Shown: positions 1-7,718 of the stretch, piece by piece | Position numbering within the stretch: position 1 is the first letter of the stretch | How the letters are laid out: every line of letters begins with the position of its first letter | Source of the DNA: PGYR01 sp041675005 | GTDB taxonomy: Bacteria; Bacteroidota; Ignavibacteria; Kapaibacteriales; UBA2268 | Reading direction: 5' to 3' | DNA length: 64,000 nt | NCBI GenBank assembly: GCA_041675005.1 | Contig: JBAYUQ010000005.1 | Location: 62,001 to 126,000 of the forward strand | Program-made: the position numbers and the translations under genes | Notes under the pieces: generated by a model | Database searches by the model: none | What the model saw: only the letters and a program-made list of their open reading frames with translations | What the model was told of the DNA's origin: nothing

Positions 1-1105
1 AGCATTGAGCGAAAGATTAGCTAAGAACACTATGGGTGATCCACAACAAGAAGGCGTTCGTATGGGACCTTTGGCAGGAACAGACCAAGTGAACGATGTT
101 AGTGCAGCTCTTAAAAATCTATTAGCCGACGCTTCAATTGTTCATGGTGATTTAGATAATTTCGATCTAATCGGTGGTAGTAAATCTGAAGGTGCATTCT
201 TCCCGGCTATGCTTCTTTATTGCGATGATCCATTCAATAAGACTGCACCGCATAACGTAGAGGCATTCGGCCCTATTAGTACAGTGATGCCATATAAGAC
301 TGTAGAAGAAGCAATCGAACTAGCTAAGCTAGGGCGTGGCTCATTAGTTGGTTCTGTGTTCACAGCTGACAATGAATTCGCAAAATCTATCGCTTATGGA
401 ACTGCCGCTTACCACGGTCGTCTGATGTTCTTGAATGAAAAGTCAGCGAAAGAATCAACTGGTCACGGCTCTCCTATGCCTCAACTAGTACACGGTGGAC
501 CGGGTAGAGCAGGTGGTGGTGAAGAGTTAGGGGGTGTTCGCTCTATATTGCACTATATGCAACGTACAGCAATCCAAGGGCATCCAGATACGCTAACGGC
601 TATAACTGGTGAGTACCAAAAAGGAGCAACTAGAACGGAAGATGTTGTTCATCCATTCAAAAAGTACTTCGAAGAATTGCAAATTGGTGATAGCTTAACT
701 ACACACAGAAGAACAGTAACAGAAACTGACATTGTAAATTTCGCAGGTATTTCGGGCGATAATTTCTATGCACATACGGATATTACTTCATTGGGTGAGG
801 GTTCGATATTCACTGGTAGAGTGGCTCACGGCTACTTTGTGATGTCAGCTGCTGCGGGTCTATTCGTTGACCCTAAGAAAGGCCCAGTATTAGCTAACTA
901 CGGATTGGACGATCTTCGTTTCATACAGCCAGTATATGTGAATGACACTATTTACGTAAAGCTAACGGCCAAATCGAAGCAAGACAAACAACCGAGAGAA
1001 GACGAAATCCCGTCAGGTATTGTGAAGTGGGATGTGGAAGTTCTAAATCAAAACGATGAACAAGTTGCCCAAGCAACAATCCTAACGTTGGTTGCGAAGA
1101 AGTAA
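1..1105 (+). CDS. paaZ: PaaZ bifunctional ring-opening enzyme, 3' part (truncated at window start)
   Basis: C-terminal ~367 residues of the phenylacetate-degradation fusion of an aldehyde dehydrogenase and a MaoC-type hydratase. In this family the hydratase opens the oxepin-CoA ring and the dehydrogenase oxidises the resulting semialdehyde in the cytoplasm. The visible dehydrogenase part includes EAFGPISTVMPYKTVEEAI (about residue 87) and GGPGRAGGGEELGG (about 163); its catalytic cysteine lies upstream of the window. The hydratase domain starts near residue 217 (YFEELQIGDSL) and carries GDNFYAHTD, which holds the conserved catalytic Asp/His, and GRVAHGYFVMS. The frame is open to base 2 with no start, so the gene is cut by the window edge. 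No other paa gene is visible here. A strong terminator follows. Confidence 0.93.
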   Translation, partial: ALSERLAKNTMGDPQQEGVRMGPLAGTDQVNDVSAALKNLLADASIVHGDLDNFDLIGGSKSEGAFFPAMLLYCDDPFNKTAPHNVEAFGPISTVMPYKTVEEAIELAKLGRGSLVGSVFTADNEFAKSIAYGTAAYHGRLMFLNEKSAKESTGHGSPMPQLVHGGPGRAGGGEELGGVRSILHYMQRTAIQGHPDTLTAITGEYQKGATRTEDVVHPFKKYFEELQIGDSLTTHRRTVTETDIVNFAGISGDNFYAHTDITSLGEGSIFTGRVAHGYFVMSAAAGLFVDPKKGPVLANYGLDDLRFIQPVYVNDTIYVKLTAKSKQDKQPREDEIPSGIVKWDVEVLNQNDEQVAQATILTLVAKK

Positions 1106-1129
1106 AAGAGTTAGATAAGAGTTTAAATG

Positions 1130-1168
1130 TCCCTCAATTACGAAAGTGGTTGGGGGATTTATTGTTTT
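1130..1168 (+). terminator. Rho-independent terminator after paaZ
   Basis: TCCCTCAA pairs with TTGGGGGA (one G-U pair) around a 12-nt loop and is followed by TTTATTGTTTT. It starts 24 bp after the paaZ stop codon. Confidence 0.7.
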
Positions 1169-1173
1169 AATAC

Positions 1174-1335
1174 AAACTGAGCAGTGCGAAGAGTTCAGAA
1201 AATCAATGTAGAATTGCGTCGATTCTTCTAACCCCTACGGCGATATCAGAAAGACTGGGATTGAACACCTACGGAGTTCACTTAGACTCTTCGGACACTG
1301 CGTGTCCTCAGAGAGACGTATTGTCAAGGGTATCG
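1174..1335. repeat. Mosaic palindromic repeat island A
   Basis: Non-coding. Contains a CTGAGC...GCGAAG fragment, the imperfect palindrome GAACACCTACGGAGTTC (1265-1281), a GACTCTTCGG...CTCAGAG piece and the module AGACGTATTG (1314-1323). The same pieces recur in other order and orientation near 14.2, 33.1, 35.5, 43.2 and 58.6 kb. Confidence 0.6.
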
Positions 1336-1379
1336 GGCAATTATGAGCTAATCTGTGATTCAGAAATATAAAGGCAAAA

Positions 1380-1790
1380 CTAATTTATATCCACTACTAT
1401 TGTGGTGTCGGATTGTAGATAGAATTTACATTCATCATAAGATGGTTCTGCCATGAATATAGTGGGATTGTTTGAGAATCCAAAGTTCTCTTTAGGGGCG
1501 CCGATAAAATTGTAATCCATTTTCTTATTACCATTCTCATCTTGTAGTATTGCCATAGCCCACCAACCTTTTTTTACATTTGGTATAGTTACACTAACAA
1601 CTTTTGTGTCTGCTTTCACAGCTTTAAAAAATGTGGTATTATCATGATCAAGGAAGTCATTTTTATTATCATAGAATGCAAGATATAATGTACCTTTCCC
1701 TGGATCTACATTTTCAACTTTTACAGTTAAGTTGTGTTTGCCACTTGCTGTAGTTAGTAGTAGCAGTGTCATTGCTATTATCTTAATCAT
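1380..1790 (-). CDS. DUF2141 secreted protein
   Basis: A 136-residue protein with an N-terminal signal peptide (about 1-17) and one DUF2141 domain. The family signature is clear: WWAMAILQDENGNKKMDYN followed by IGAPKENFGFSNNP (about 76-108). The family is a small beta-rich exported domain of unknown function, common in Bacteroidota and Proteobacteria. Its ATG overlaps the stop of the upstream rlpA-like gene by 4 bp (ATGA), so the two are probably translationally coupled. No catalytic residues can be assigned. Confidence 0.85.
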   Translation of the reverse strand: MIKIIAMTLLLLTTASGKHNLTVKVENVDPGKGTLYLAFYDNKNDFLDHDNTTFFKAVKADTKVVSVTIPNVKKGWWAMAILQDENGNKKMDYNFIGAPKENFGFSNNPTIFMAEPSYDECKFYLQSDTTIVVDIN

Positions 1791-2194
1791 TTTAGTAATA
1801 CTATTTTTACATCAATAACTCCAGCTCGAATCATATCTAATTCTTCGGCTGCACTACGAGATAGGTCTATCACTCTACCTGCTGCATAAGGACCACGGTC
1901 GTTTATTCTAACGATTACGGATTTATTATTAGCAATGTTAATCACTCTAACCATACTTCCAAAGGGCAATGATTTATGAGCGGCAGTGAATTCTCTATTA
2001 CTAAATGTATCTCCGTTTGCAGTGCTTCTTCCTTCAAATTCGTTTCCATAATATGAAGCTTTTCCATACATAACGGTAACTGTTTCAGTGTTATTATCTT
2101 CGTATTTGCTTGTGCTGACACTAGTAAACTTTACGGCAGAAGAGCAAGAAGTAAAGACTATAGCTGTTATTATAATTAGTAATGTATTTTTCAT
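1787..2194 (-). CDS. RlpA-like lipoprotein (double-psi beta-barrel)
   Basis: A 135-residue lipoprotein with a hydrophobic leader ending in a lipobox (FTSC, Cys about 16), followed by one double-psi beta-barrel domain of the RlpA type. Conserved features are GKASYYGNEFEGRSTANGD, the AAHKSLPFG histidine and RINDRGPY with the conserved Asp. RlpA proteins act on denuded peptidoglycan at septa. This one lacks a SPOR domain, so septal targeting or lytic activity should not be assumed. It is the first gene of a two-gene unit with the DUF2141 protein; repeat island B lies just upstream. Confidence 0.87.
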   Translation of the reverse strand: MKNTLLIIITAIVFTSCSSAVKFTSVSTSKYEDNNTETVTVMYGKASYYGNEFEGRSTANGDTFSNREFTAAHKSLPFGSMVRVINIANNKSVIVRINDRGPYAAGRVIDLSRSAAEELDMIRAGVIDVKIVLLK

Positions 2195-2214
2195 TTTATC
2201 ATTTTGTTAAGTTA

Positions 2215-2325
2215 AAGCAATTGTCATTGCGAATCATATCTGCTTGCAGATATGGTGTGGCAATCTCATTTTATCCAATTTGATCTATAGATTGCCACGC
2301 TTCACTCGCAAAGACATTGTTAATT
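2215..2325. repeat. Palindromic repeat island B (ATTGC...GCAAT type)
   Basis: Non-coding inverted-repeat block. GTCATTGCGAATCATATC is followed by the small hairpin ATCTGCTTGCAGAT, then GGCAATCT and, after a short spacer, AGATTGCCACGCTTCACTCG. The outer halves are mutually inverted. A related, more degraded copy lies at 11150-11210. Confidence 0.6.
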
Positions 2326-2344
2326 AAAAGTTATTTGGGATTAC

Positions 2345-3436
2345 CTATTTTATCATTTTGTTTAGTTCTTTAGCTCTAATAAAGTGGATTAAATCTTTGA
2401 CATTTTCAGATTTACCCCGGCTGCTAATGAATATAGCATTTTCAGATTCTATTACTATCAGATTATCTACGTCTGTTACAGCTATTAGCTTATCTGTGGA
2501 TTTGATTAAGCTATTACTTGTTTTCAGAGCAATTACTTGACCTTTGAGTACGTTATTGTGTTTATCTTTATCACAAAGATTGAAATATTCATCCCAAGTA
2601 CCTAGATCACTCCATCCAAAGTGAGATTTCACTATATATAGTTTTTTTGTTTTCTCTAGTAAACCATTATCAATGGATACTGAGTTTATTTGCTTATAAA
2701 TATAGCTTCTATTTTCATTGAAATCTTCTGCTCCGATTTTAGCTTCTATTTTCTTGATTAACCCTGAAAGCATTGGTAAATGCTCGTGAATTTCTGAACG
2801 TAGTACTTTCATTTTAACTGAAAAGATACCAGTATTCCAAACAAAGTCATCTGATTCTATAAAGCGGCGAGCTGTGTCTATATCGGGCTTTTCAGCAAAT
2901 ACTTTTGCTTTTCTCAAACCAGATTCATACAACTCATCTTTCTCTATATCATTATCAGCATACTGAATATACCCCAATTGGCTATTAGGAAAATCGGGTT
3001 CTATCCCAACTGAGACAAGCCCTTCAGTAGTAATTGCAGCTTGTATTGAAGTCTCGATGGTTGCTAAATACTCATCTTGATTTCCAATTATATGATCGGA
3101 TGGAAATATGGTAATTACATCATCTTCATCGTATTTATGATTAATTAGTGCATGTGCTAGGGCAATGGCTGGAGCTGTGTTCCTGCCGAATGGCTCTAAC
3201 AAAATATTTTCTTTTGGGAGTGCTTCAATAGTTGATTGTAATAGTTTCTTATACTTTTTGAAAGTTATGACATAAACATCGGCTGGGTCAAAGTGTTTAC
3301 ATATCATATTATATGTATCTAGCACCATCGGCAAATCCGAAACAAATGAACGAAATTGCTTCGGATAAATATCCGTACTTTCTGGCCATAATCTGCCTCC
3401 GGTTCCACCCGCTAATATAACCGCTATTCTTTTCAT
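2345..3436 (-). CDS. manC: Mannose-1-phosphate guanylyltransferase
   Basis: A 363-residue nucleotidyltransferase that makes GDP-mannose from mannose-1-phosphate and GTP. The N-terminus AVILAGGTGGRLWPES plus YPKQF (about 5-28) is the GTP-binding signature and pyrophosphorylase lysine region; EPFGRNTAPAIALA, FPSDHII and FVWNTGIFSVK are also typical, as is SHFGWSDLGTWDEYF. The length fits the single-domain form without the cupin phosphomannose isomerase domain. It is the last gene of the rmlD-rfaE1-rfaE2-manC run, 7 bp after rfaE2. One position of the usual G-T-R-L-W-P core reads G-G-R-L-W-P. Confidence 0.92.
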   Translation of the reverse strand: MKRIAVILAGGTGGRLWPESTDIYPKQFRSFVSDLPMVLDTYNMICKHFDPADVYVITFKKYKKLLQSTIEALPKENILLEPFGRNTAPAIALAHALINHKYDEDDVITIFPSDHIIGNQDEYLATIETSIQAAITTEGLVSVGIEPDFPNSQLGYIQYADNDIEKDELYESGLRKAKVFAEKPDIDTARRFIESDDFVWNTGIFSVKMKVLRSEIHEHLPMLSGLIKKIEAKIGAEDFNENRSYIYKQINSVSIDNGLLEKTKKLYIVKSHFGWSDLGTWDEYFNLCDKDKHNNVLKGQVIALKTSNSLIKSTDKLIAVTDVDNLIVIESENAIFISSRGKSENVKDLIHFIRAKELNKMIK

Positions 3437-3443
3437 CTATGCC

Positions 3444-3905
3444 CTAATCGTTTATTTTATTAATTATGCTCGTTGTTGATTTTCCATCAACGAATGGAAT
3501 TATTACAACTTCACCACCATTGCTTTCTACTATATCTTTTCCAACCACATCTTCTTTTTTGTAATCTCCACCCTTCACCAAAATGTCAGGAACAATTAGA
3601 GAAATAATTTCTTGTGGAGTGTCCTCTTCGAAGATAACAACGTAATCTATGCTTTTTAGTTCCGAAATAACTATTGCTCTATCGTTTTCTGTGTTGATAG
3701 GCCTTTTTTCACCCTTTAAACGACGTACAGACGCATCGGAATTTAAGCCAAGGATTAGTATGTCTCCTTGCTGTTTCGCCTTCTGTAGGTAAAATACGTG
3801 ACCCGAATGTAAGATGTCAAAACAACCATTTGTGAAAACTATCGTTTTTCCGTCACTTTTTAGTCTTTCTGAAAGTTCTTTTATATTTTTTCTTTCTACT
3901 ATCAT
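3444..3905 (-). CDS. rfaE2: D-glycero-beta-D-manno-heptose 1-phosphate adenylyltransferase
   Basis: A 153-residue cytidylyltransferase-fold enzyme that forms ADP-heptose for LPS core synthesis. The nucleotide-binding HxGH motif is in FTNGCFDILHSGH (about 24-37). NSDASVRRLKGEKRPI and the C-terminal DGKSTTSIINKI are the family's phosphate-binding and ISTT-like motifs. It corresponds to the C-terminal half of E. coli HldE; here kinase and transferase are separate genes whose ends overlap by 4 bp (ATGA). Confidence 0.94.
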   Translation of the reverse strand: MIVERKNIKELSERLKSDGKTIVFTNGCFDILHSGHVFYLQKAKQQGDILILGLNSDASVRRLKGEKRPINTENDRAIVISELKSIDYVVIFEEDTPQEIISLIVPDILVKGGDYKKEDVVGKDIVESNGGEVVIIPFVDGKSTTSIINKIND

Positions 3906-4879
3906 AAATATGATAAGATATCATCTTTTGTTACTGAAACAATTCCTGGTTCACCGCATACATATCCAGCAGCAATATTTGCAATAGTTGCCGCTTCGGT
4001 CATAGTTGCTCCACCAGATTTACATGCCGCTAATGTTGCAATTACGGTATCGCCTGCCCCGGACACATCGGAGACTAATCTTGCTTTTGTATCTACGTGA
4101 TGTATATTACCGCCTGCCTCAAATAACATCATACCCTTATCGCCAAGAGTAAGCAGTACGTTATCACAACCAAGTTTATCCAACAGCATTTTACCAGCTA
4201 TTTTTACATCATCTTCTGTTTTTATTTCTATTTTCAGTGCCTGTGCAGCTTCCTTTTTATTTGGCTTAAATGCAGTAACACCCTTATAAGAAAAGAAGTT
4301 AGCAAATTTAGGGTCAACATAAACAGCTATATTATTCTGCTTAGCGTACTTCAGAACATCTTTTATTAGCTTTGAAGAGATTGCCCCTTTGTCATAATCA
4401 CCAAATATAATGCCTTCTATATCACTATTCTTCTGCAAAGTTGAGATAATATGTTTTTCACCAGCAGTATTTATTACATCTCGCACTTCCCTATCTAATC
4501 TTACTATCTGTTGGTTGTTGCCTATTATACGAGTCTTTACCGTGGTCGGTCTATCACTATCTTTATAGAGTCCACTAGGGTCTATCCCCCGTTCTTTGCA
4601 TATTTGATCGAACATCTCAGCGCTGTTATCATCACCTATTATACCGCAAAGTATTGATTTTATACCTAGAGAATTAAGATTTGAAGCAACATTTGCAGCT
4701 CCTCCTAGGTGAAATGTCTCATGTTCTAGATCTATTACGGGTACAGGAGCTTCTGGTGATACACGGGTTACACTACCCCAGAAGTATCTATCTAACATAA
4801 TGTCACCAATAACGGCAATCTTCTTTCCAGCGAAGTTTTTGAATATTTCTTTTACTCTAGATTTATTTAGATTTTTCAT
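3902..4879 (-). CDS. rfaE1: D-glycero-beta-D-manno-heptose-7-phosphate kinase
   Basis: A 325-residue PfkB-family sugar kinase that phosphorylates heptose-7-phosphate at C1 in ADP-heptose synthesis. Evidence: GDIMLDRYFWGSVTRVSPEA near residue 25, the LGGAANVASNLNSLG substrate loop, the FKPNKKEA helix, and DVSGAGDTVIA (about 270) containing the anion hole and catalytic Asp. It overlaps rfaE2 and rmlD by 4 bp each, so it sits in a translationally coupled operon. GmhA, GmhB and HldD would be needed to complete the route and are not in this window. Confidence 0.94.
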   Translation of the reverse strand: MKNLNKSRVKEIFKNFAGKKIAVIGDIMLDRYFWGSVTRVSPEAPVPVIDLEHETFHLGGAANVASNLNSLGIKSILCGIIGDDNSAEMFDQICKERGIDPSGLYKDSDRPTTVKTRIIGNNQQIVRLDREVRDVINTAGEKHIISTLQKNSDIEGIIFGDYDKGAISSKLIKDVLKYAKQNNIAVYVDPKFANFFSYKGVTAFKPNKKEAAQALKIEIKTEDDVKIAGKMLLDKLGCDNVLLTLGDKGMMLFEAGGNIHHVDTKARLVSDVSGAGDTVIATLAACKSGGATMTEAATIANIAAGYVCGEPGIVSVTKDDILSYL

Positions 4880-5793
4880 TTACTATCTTTACTTAGTTGA
4901 TGTTTTAGGTTAATAATACCTGTTTCTAAATCGGAAAATTTCATCCCAAGTGATGTTTCAGCTTTTAAATTGATCAAACCACCTTTCTCTGGTCTAATTG
5001 CTTTTTGTTTTAGAGCTGAAGATGGAATCTTTGTAATTAGTTTTTTATCGAATCCAAATATCTCCGCTATTAAAATAGCTATTTGATACCTATTATAATA
5101 ACCTCTACCTGCAAAATTATAGATTCCTACCCTTTTCTTTTCTATTATTTTAAATACACCTTTGGCTATATCGTCTGCCAAAGTTGGATTACACCATTGT
5201 CCGTCTATTATTTTCAATGGTTTTTCTTCTTTAAGGGCTTCTATAACCCAACGAATAAAGTCAGTTTTATTATAAGAACTACTACCATATACTACGTTTG
5301 TTCTTATAATTGTGCTATTATTGCTTGCCTCAATTCTTACAGCATTCTCCCCTGCTAATTTAGATTTGCCATAATAGCTCAAAGGATTTGGAAGAGCATC
5401 TTCTAAATATGGTCCCTTTTTACCATCGAAAATATAATCAGTGGAGAATGTAATGAGATGGAATTTATATTTATTTGCGAATAGAGCTAGTGATTCTGGT
5501 AGAATAGCATTCATCTCCATAGCCATTTTCTTATTTACTTCACATCCATCTACATCTGTCATTGCTGCTGCATTTACAACTATATCTGGTTTTTCATCTT
5601 CTAGTATGAAATCTAATGTTTTTTTCTCTCGAATATCGAATGTATATACAGCGTCTTGCTTTCTCTTGTTTATATACTCTGAACCAGAGGATACCAAGAT
5701 AATACTATAATCGGTTTCACGGCACAGGAACTTATAAGTGGCCTCTGCTACTTTACCCGATGCTCCCGTTATGATTACTTTCTTTCCGATAAT
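4876..5793 (-). CDS. rmlD: dTDP-4-dehydrorhamnose reductase-like protein, non-AUG start
   Basis: Extended short-chain dehydrogenase of the RmlD family (final step of dTDP-L-rhamnose synthesis, or a related sugar reductase). Seen: NAAAMTDVDGCE, the STDYIFDG Ser/Thr motif and the catalytic YGKSKLAGE. The first in-frame ATG/GTG/TTG (5697) would remove the whole nucleotide-binding strand. Upstream the frame stays open and encodes IGKKVIITGASGKVAEATYK, a typical Rossmann GxxGxxA start. The only start candidates after the in-frame TGA are ATT (5793) and ATC (5790), preceded by GAGGAAG. I therefore infer a rare non-AUG start; an assembly error is the alternative. The leader contains a parS site. Confidence 0.85.
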   Translation of the reverse strand: MIGKKVIITGASGKVAEATYKFLCRETDYSIILVSSGSEYINKRKQDAVYTFDIREKKTLDFILEDEKPDIVVNAAAMTDVDGCEVNKKMAMEMNAILPESLALFANKYKFHLITFSTDYIFDGKKGPYLEDALPNPLSYYGKSKLAGENAVRIEASNNSTIIRTNVVYGSSSYNKTDFIRWVIEALKEEKPLKIIDGQWCNPTLADDIAKGVFKIIEKKRVGIYNFAGRGYYNRYQIAILIAEIFGFDKKLITKIPSSALKQKAIRPEKGGLINLKAETSLGMKFSDLETGIINLKHQLSKDSK

Positions 5794-5802
5794 ACTTCCT
5801 CA

Positions 5803-5820
5803 ATGTTTCACGTGAAACAT
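5803..5820. promoter_or_regulatory. parS (ParB-binding) site 1
   Basis: Perfect palindrome ATGTTTCACGTGAAACAT. Its inner 16 bp (5804-5819) equal the B. subtilis-type parS TGTTTCACGTGAAACA. It touches the mnmG stop codon and lies 10 bp before the proposed rmlD start. An identical copy lies on the other side of mnmG. Confidence 0.88.
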
Positions 5821-7685
5821 TATGACTTCAAATAAAGTGTTAATATAGACACATCAGTTGCAGATATACCCGAAATACGAGACGCTTGCCCTAATGAACC
5901 CGGTCTTATCTTTGAAAGCTTCTCTTTGGCTTCTGTAGAAAGAGAATTTATTCCATAATAATCCGTATTATCTGGAATCATTCTATTTTCATTTTTCAAA
6001 AAATGATCTATCTCTGTCATTTGTCTCTTTATATATCCTTCGTATTTAATTTCTGTTTCTAATTTGTGTGTCAATTCGCTTGAGCGACTAATTGTTCTTA
6101 GATTCTTATATAATCCAGTAGCACTATCTAGTACTCCAGACATTCGTGTTCTTGATCGTTTAGTAAGCTGATAAATATCCGTTGAGAATTGTATTTCTGA
6201 TTCGTTAACAGATAACAGATAATCATTCACTTCATCAGGTGTAACTTTCAATTCTTTTGATTCTTCATAAGCGGCATCAACTATACTTTGTTTCTTATTT
6301 ATTTCGTCCATTCTTCTATCAGAAACTAAACCTACTCTATGGCCATACTTTGCGAGACGTATCTCTGCATTATCTTGACGAAGTAATAATCTATATTCTG
6401 CTAGGGATGTAAAGATTCTATAAGGTTCGTTTGTGCTTTTGTTAACCAAATCGTCTATTAATACTCCGATATATGCCTCTGAACGTTTAAGAACAAGCGG
6501 CTCTTCCCCTTTTATCTTCAATCCAGCGTTTACACCAGCCATGAATCCTTGAACAGCGGCTTCTTCATAACCAGAAGTACCGTTTATCTGTCCTGCGAAG
6601 TATAATCCTGCTACTGCCTTCGTCTCTAATGTGAAACGAAGTTGATATGGGAAAAAGAAATCATACTCTACCGCATAACCTGGAACAGTAATATTTGCTT
6701 TCTCTAAACCAGGAATTGTCACAATAGCTCTTTTCTGAATATCTAGAGGTAAACTTGTAGAATATCCATTTACATATACTGAGTTCGTCTTCAATCCTTC
6801 TGGCTCTAATAGTATCTTATGACTTTTGCGTTCTGCAAATCTAAATATCTTATCCTCAATAGAAGGACAGTAACGTGGACCAGCACCCGTAATATTACCA
6901 GTAAACATAGGTGATTGATCAAATCCTTCTTCTAATATACTATGAGTAGTCTCGTTCGTATCTGATTGATGGCAGACCATCACATTGCGAACAGCTGTAG
7001 TTCTATGTGAAAATGGTACAGGTTCTCTATCAATATCGGCTACAGATAATCCTGAATAGTCTATACTTCTTGAATCTACTCTAGGAGGAGTGCCTGTTTT
7101 TAATCTTCCTCTTTCAAAGCCATAATGGTTTAGCATATCTGAAATCTTATCGGAAGTATCCTCACCAATTCTTCCACCTTTTGTCTGTACTAGTCCCGTA
7201 TGCATTACTGCTTTTAGGAAGGTGCCGGCACATAGGACAATTGCTTTACATTCTAATATACTACCATCTTCAGTTCTTAAAGCAACAACTGAATCATTCT
7301 CTATTAATATCTCAGTTGCTTTTGCTTTTATCAAACTAAGGTTTTTTATATTCCTAAGTGTTTCGGTTACATATAATGGATATAGGTCTTTGTCTATCTG
7401 GCATCGAGGTGACCAAACAGCCGGCCCTTTAGATGTATTTAGCATCTTGAATGATATGCCTGCTTTATCAGCTAGGTATGGCATCTCTCCGCCGAGAGCA
7501 TCTAGCTCTCTAACAAGATGTCCCTTTGCTGTACCACCAATCGAAGGATTGCAAGATGGTTTACCCATATTGTCAAAGCTCATAGTAAGCAAACCTACTC
7601 TCAGTCCCATTCTTGCAGGCGCAATCGAGGCCTCTATGCCTGCATGCCCTGCTCCTATTACTAATATGTCGTATTTATTATTCAT
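5820..7685 (-). CDS. mnmG: tRNA uridine-5-carboxymethylaminomethyl(34) synthesis enzyme MnmG (GidA)
   Basis: A 621-residue FAD protein that, with MnmE, adds the aminomethyl-type modification to wobble U34 of several tRNAs. Family motifs: FAD-binding GAGHAGIEAS (about 9-18), SCNPSIGGTAKGHLVRE (about 44-60), GTFLKAVMHTG, GRLKTGTPPRVD and FAGQINGTSGYEEAA. Length is normal. The catalytic cysteine region around CNPSIGG is intact. In many bacteria mnmG lies near the replication origin beside parA/parB; here two parS sites flank it but no par genes are in view. It shares strand and close spacing with the omp85-like gene upstream (33 bp) and rmlD downstream. Confidence 0.97.
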   Translation of the reverse strand: MNNKYDILVIGAGHAGIEASIAPARMGLRVGLLTMSFDNMGKPSCNPSIGGTAKGHLVRELDALGGEMPYLADKAGISFKMLNTSKGPAVWSPRCQIDKDLYPLYVTETLRNIKNLSLIKAKATEILIENDSVVALRTEDGSILECKAIVLCAGTFLKAVMHTGLVQTKGGRIGEDTSDKISDMLNHYGFERGRLKTGTPPRVDSRSIDYSGLSVADIDREPVPFSHRTTAVRNVMVCHQSDTNETTHSILEEGFDQSPMFTGNITGAGPRYCPSIEDKIFRFAERKSHKILLEPEGLKTNSVYVNGYSTSLPLDIQKRAIVTIPGLEKANITVPGYAVEYDFFFPYQLRFTLETKAVAGLYFAGQINGTSGYEEAAVQGFMAGVNAGLKIKGEEPLVLKRSEAYIGVLIDDLVNKSTNEPYRIFTSLAEYRLLLRQDNAEIRLAKYGHRVGLVSDRRMDEINKKQSIVDAAYEESKELKVTPDEVNDYLLSVNESEIQFSTDIYQLTKRSRTRMSGVLDSATGLYKNLRTISRSSELTHKLETEIKYEGYIKRQMTEIDHFLKNENRMIPDNTDYYGINSLSTEAKEKLSKIRPGSLGQASRISGISATDVSILTLYLKS

Positions 7686-7698
7686 TTTCTATTATTAT

Positions 7699-7716
7699 AT
7701 GTTTCACGTGAAACAT
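7699..7716. promoter_or_regulatory. parS (ParB-binding) site 2
   Basis: Perfect palindrome ATGTTTCACGTGAAACAT, identical over 18 bp to the site at 5803-5820. It fills the 33-bp gap between the omp85-like gene stop (7719) and the mnmG start (7685). Confidence 0.88.
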
Positions 7717-7718
7717 TC

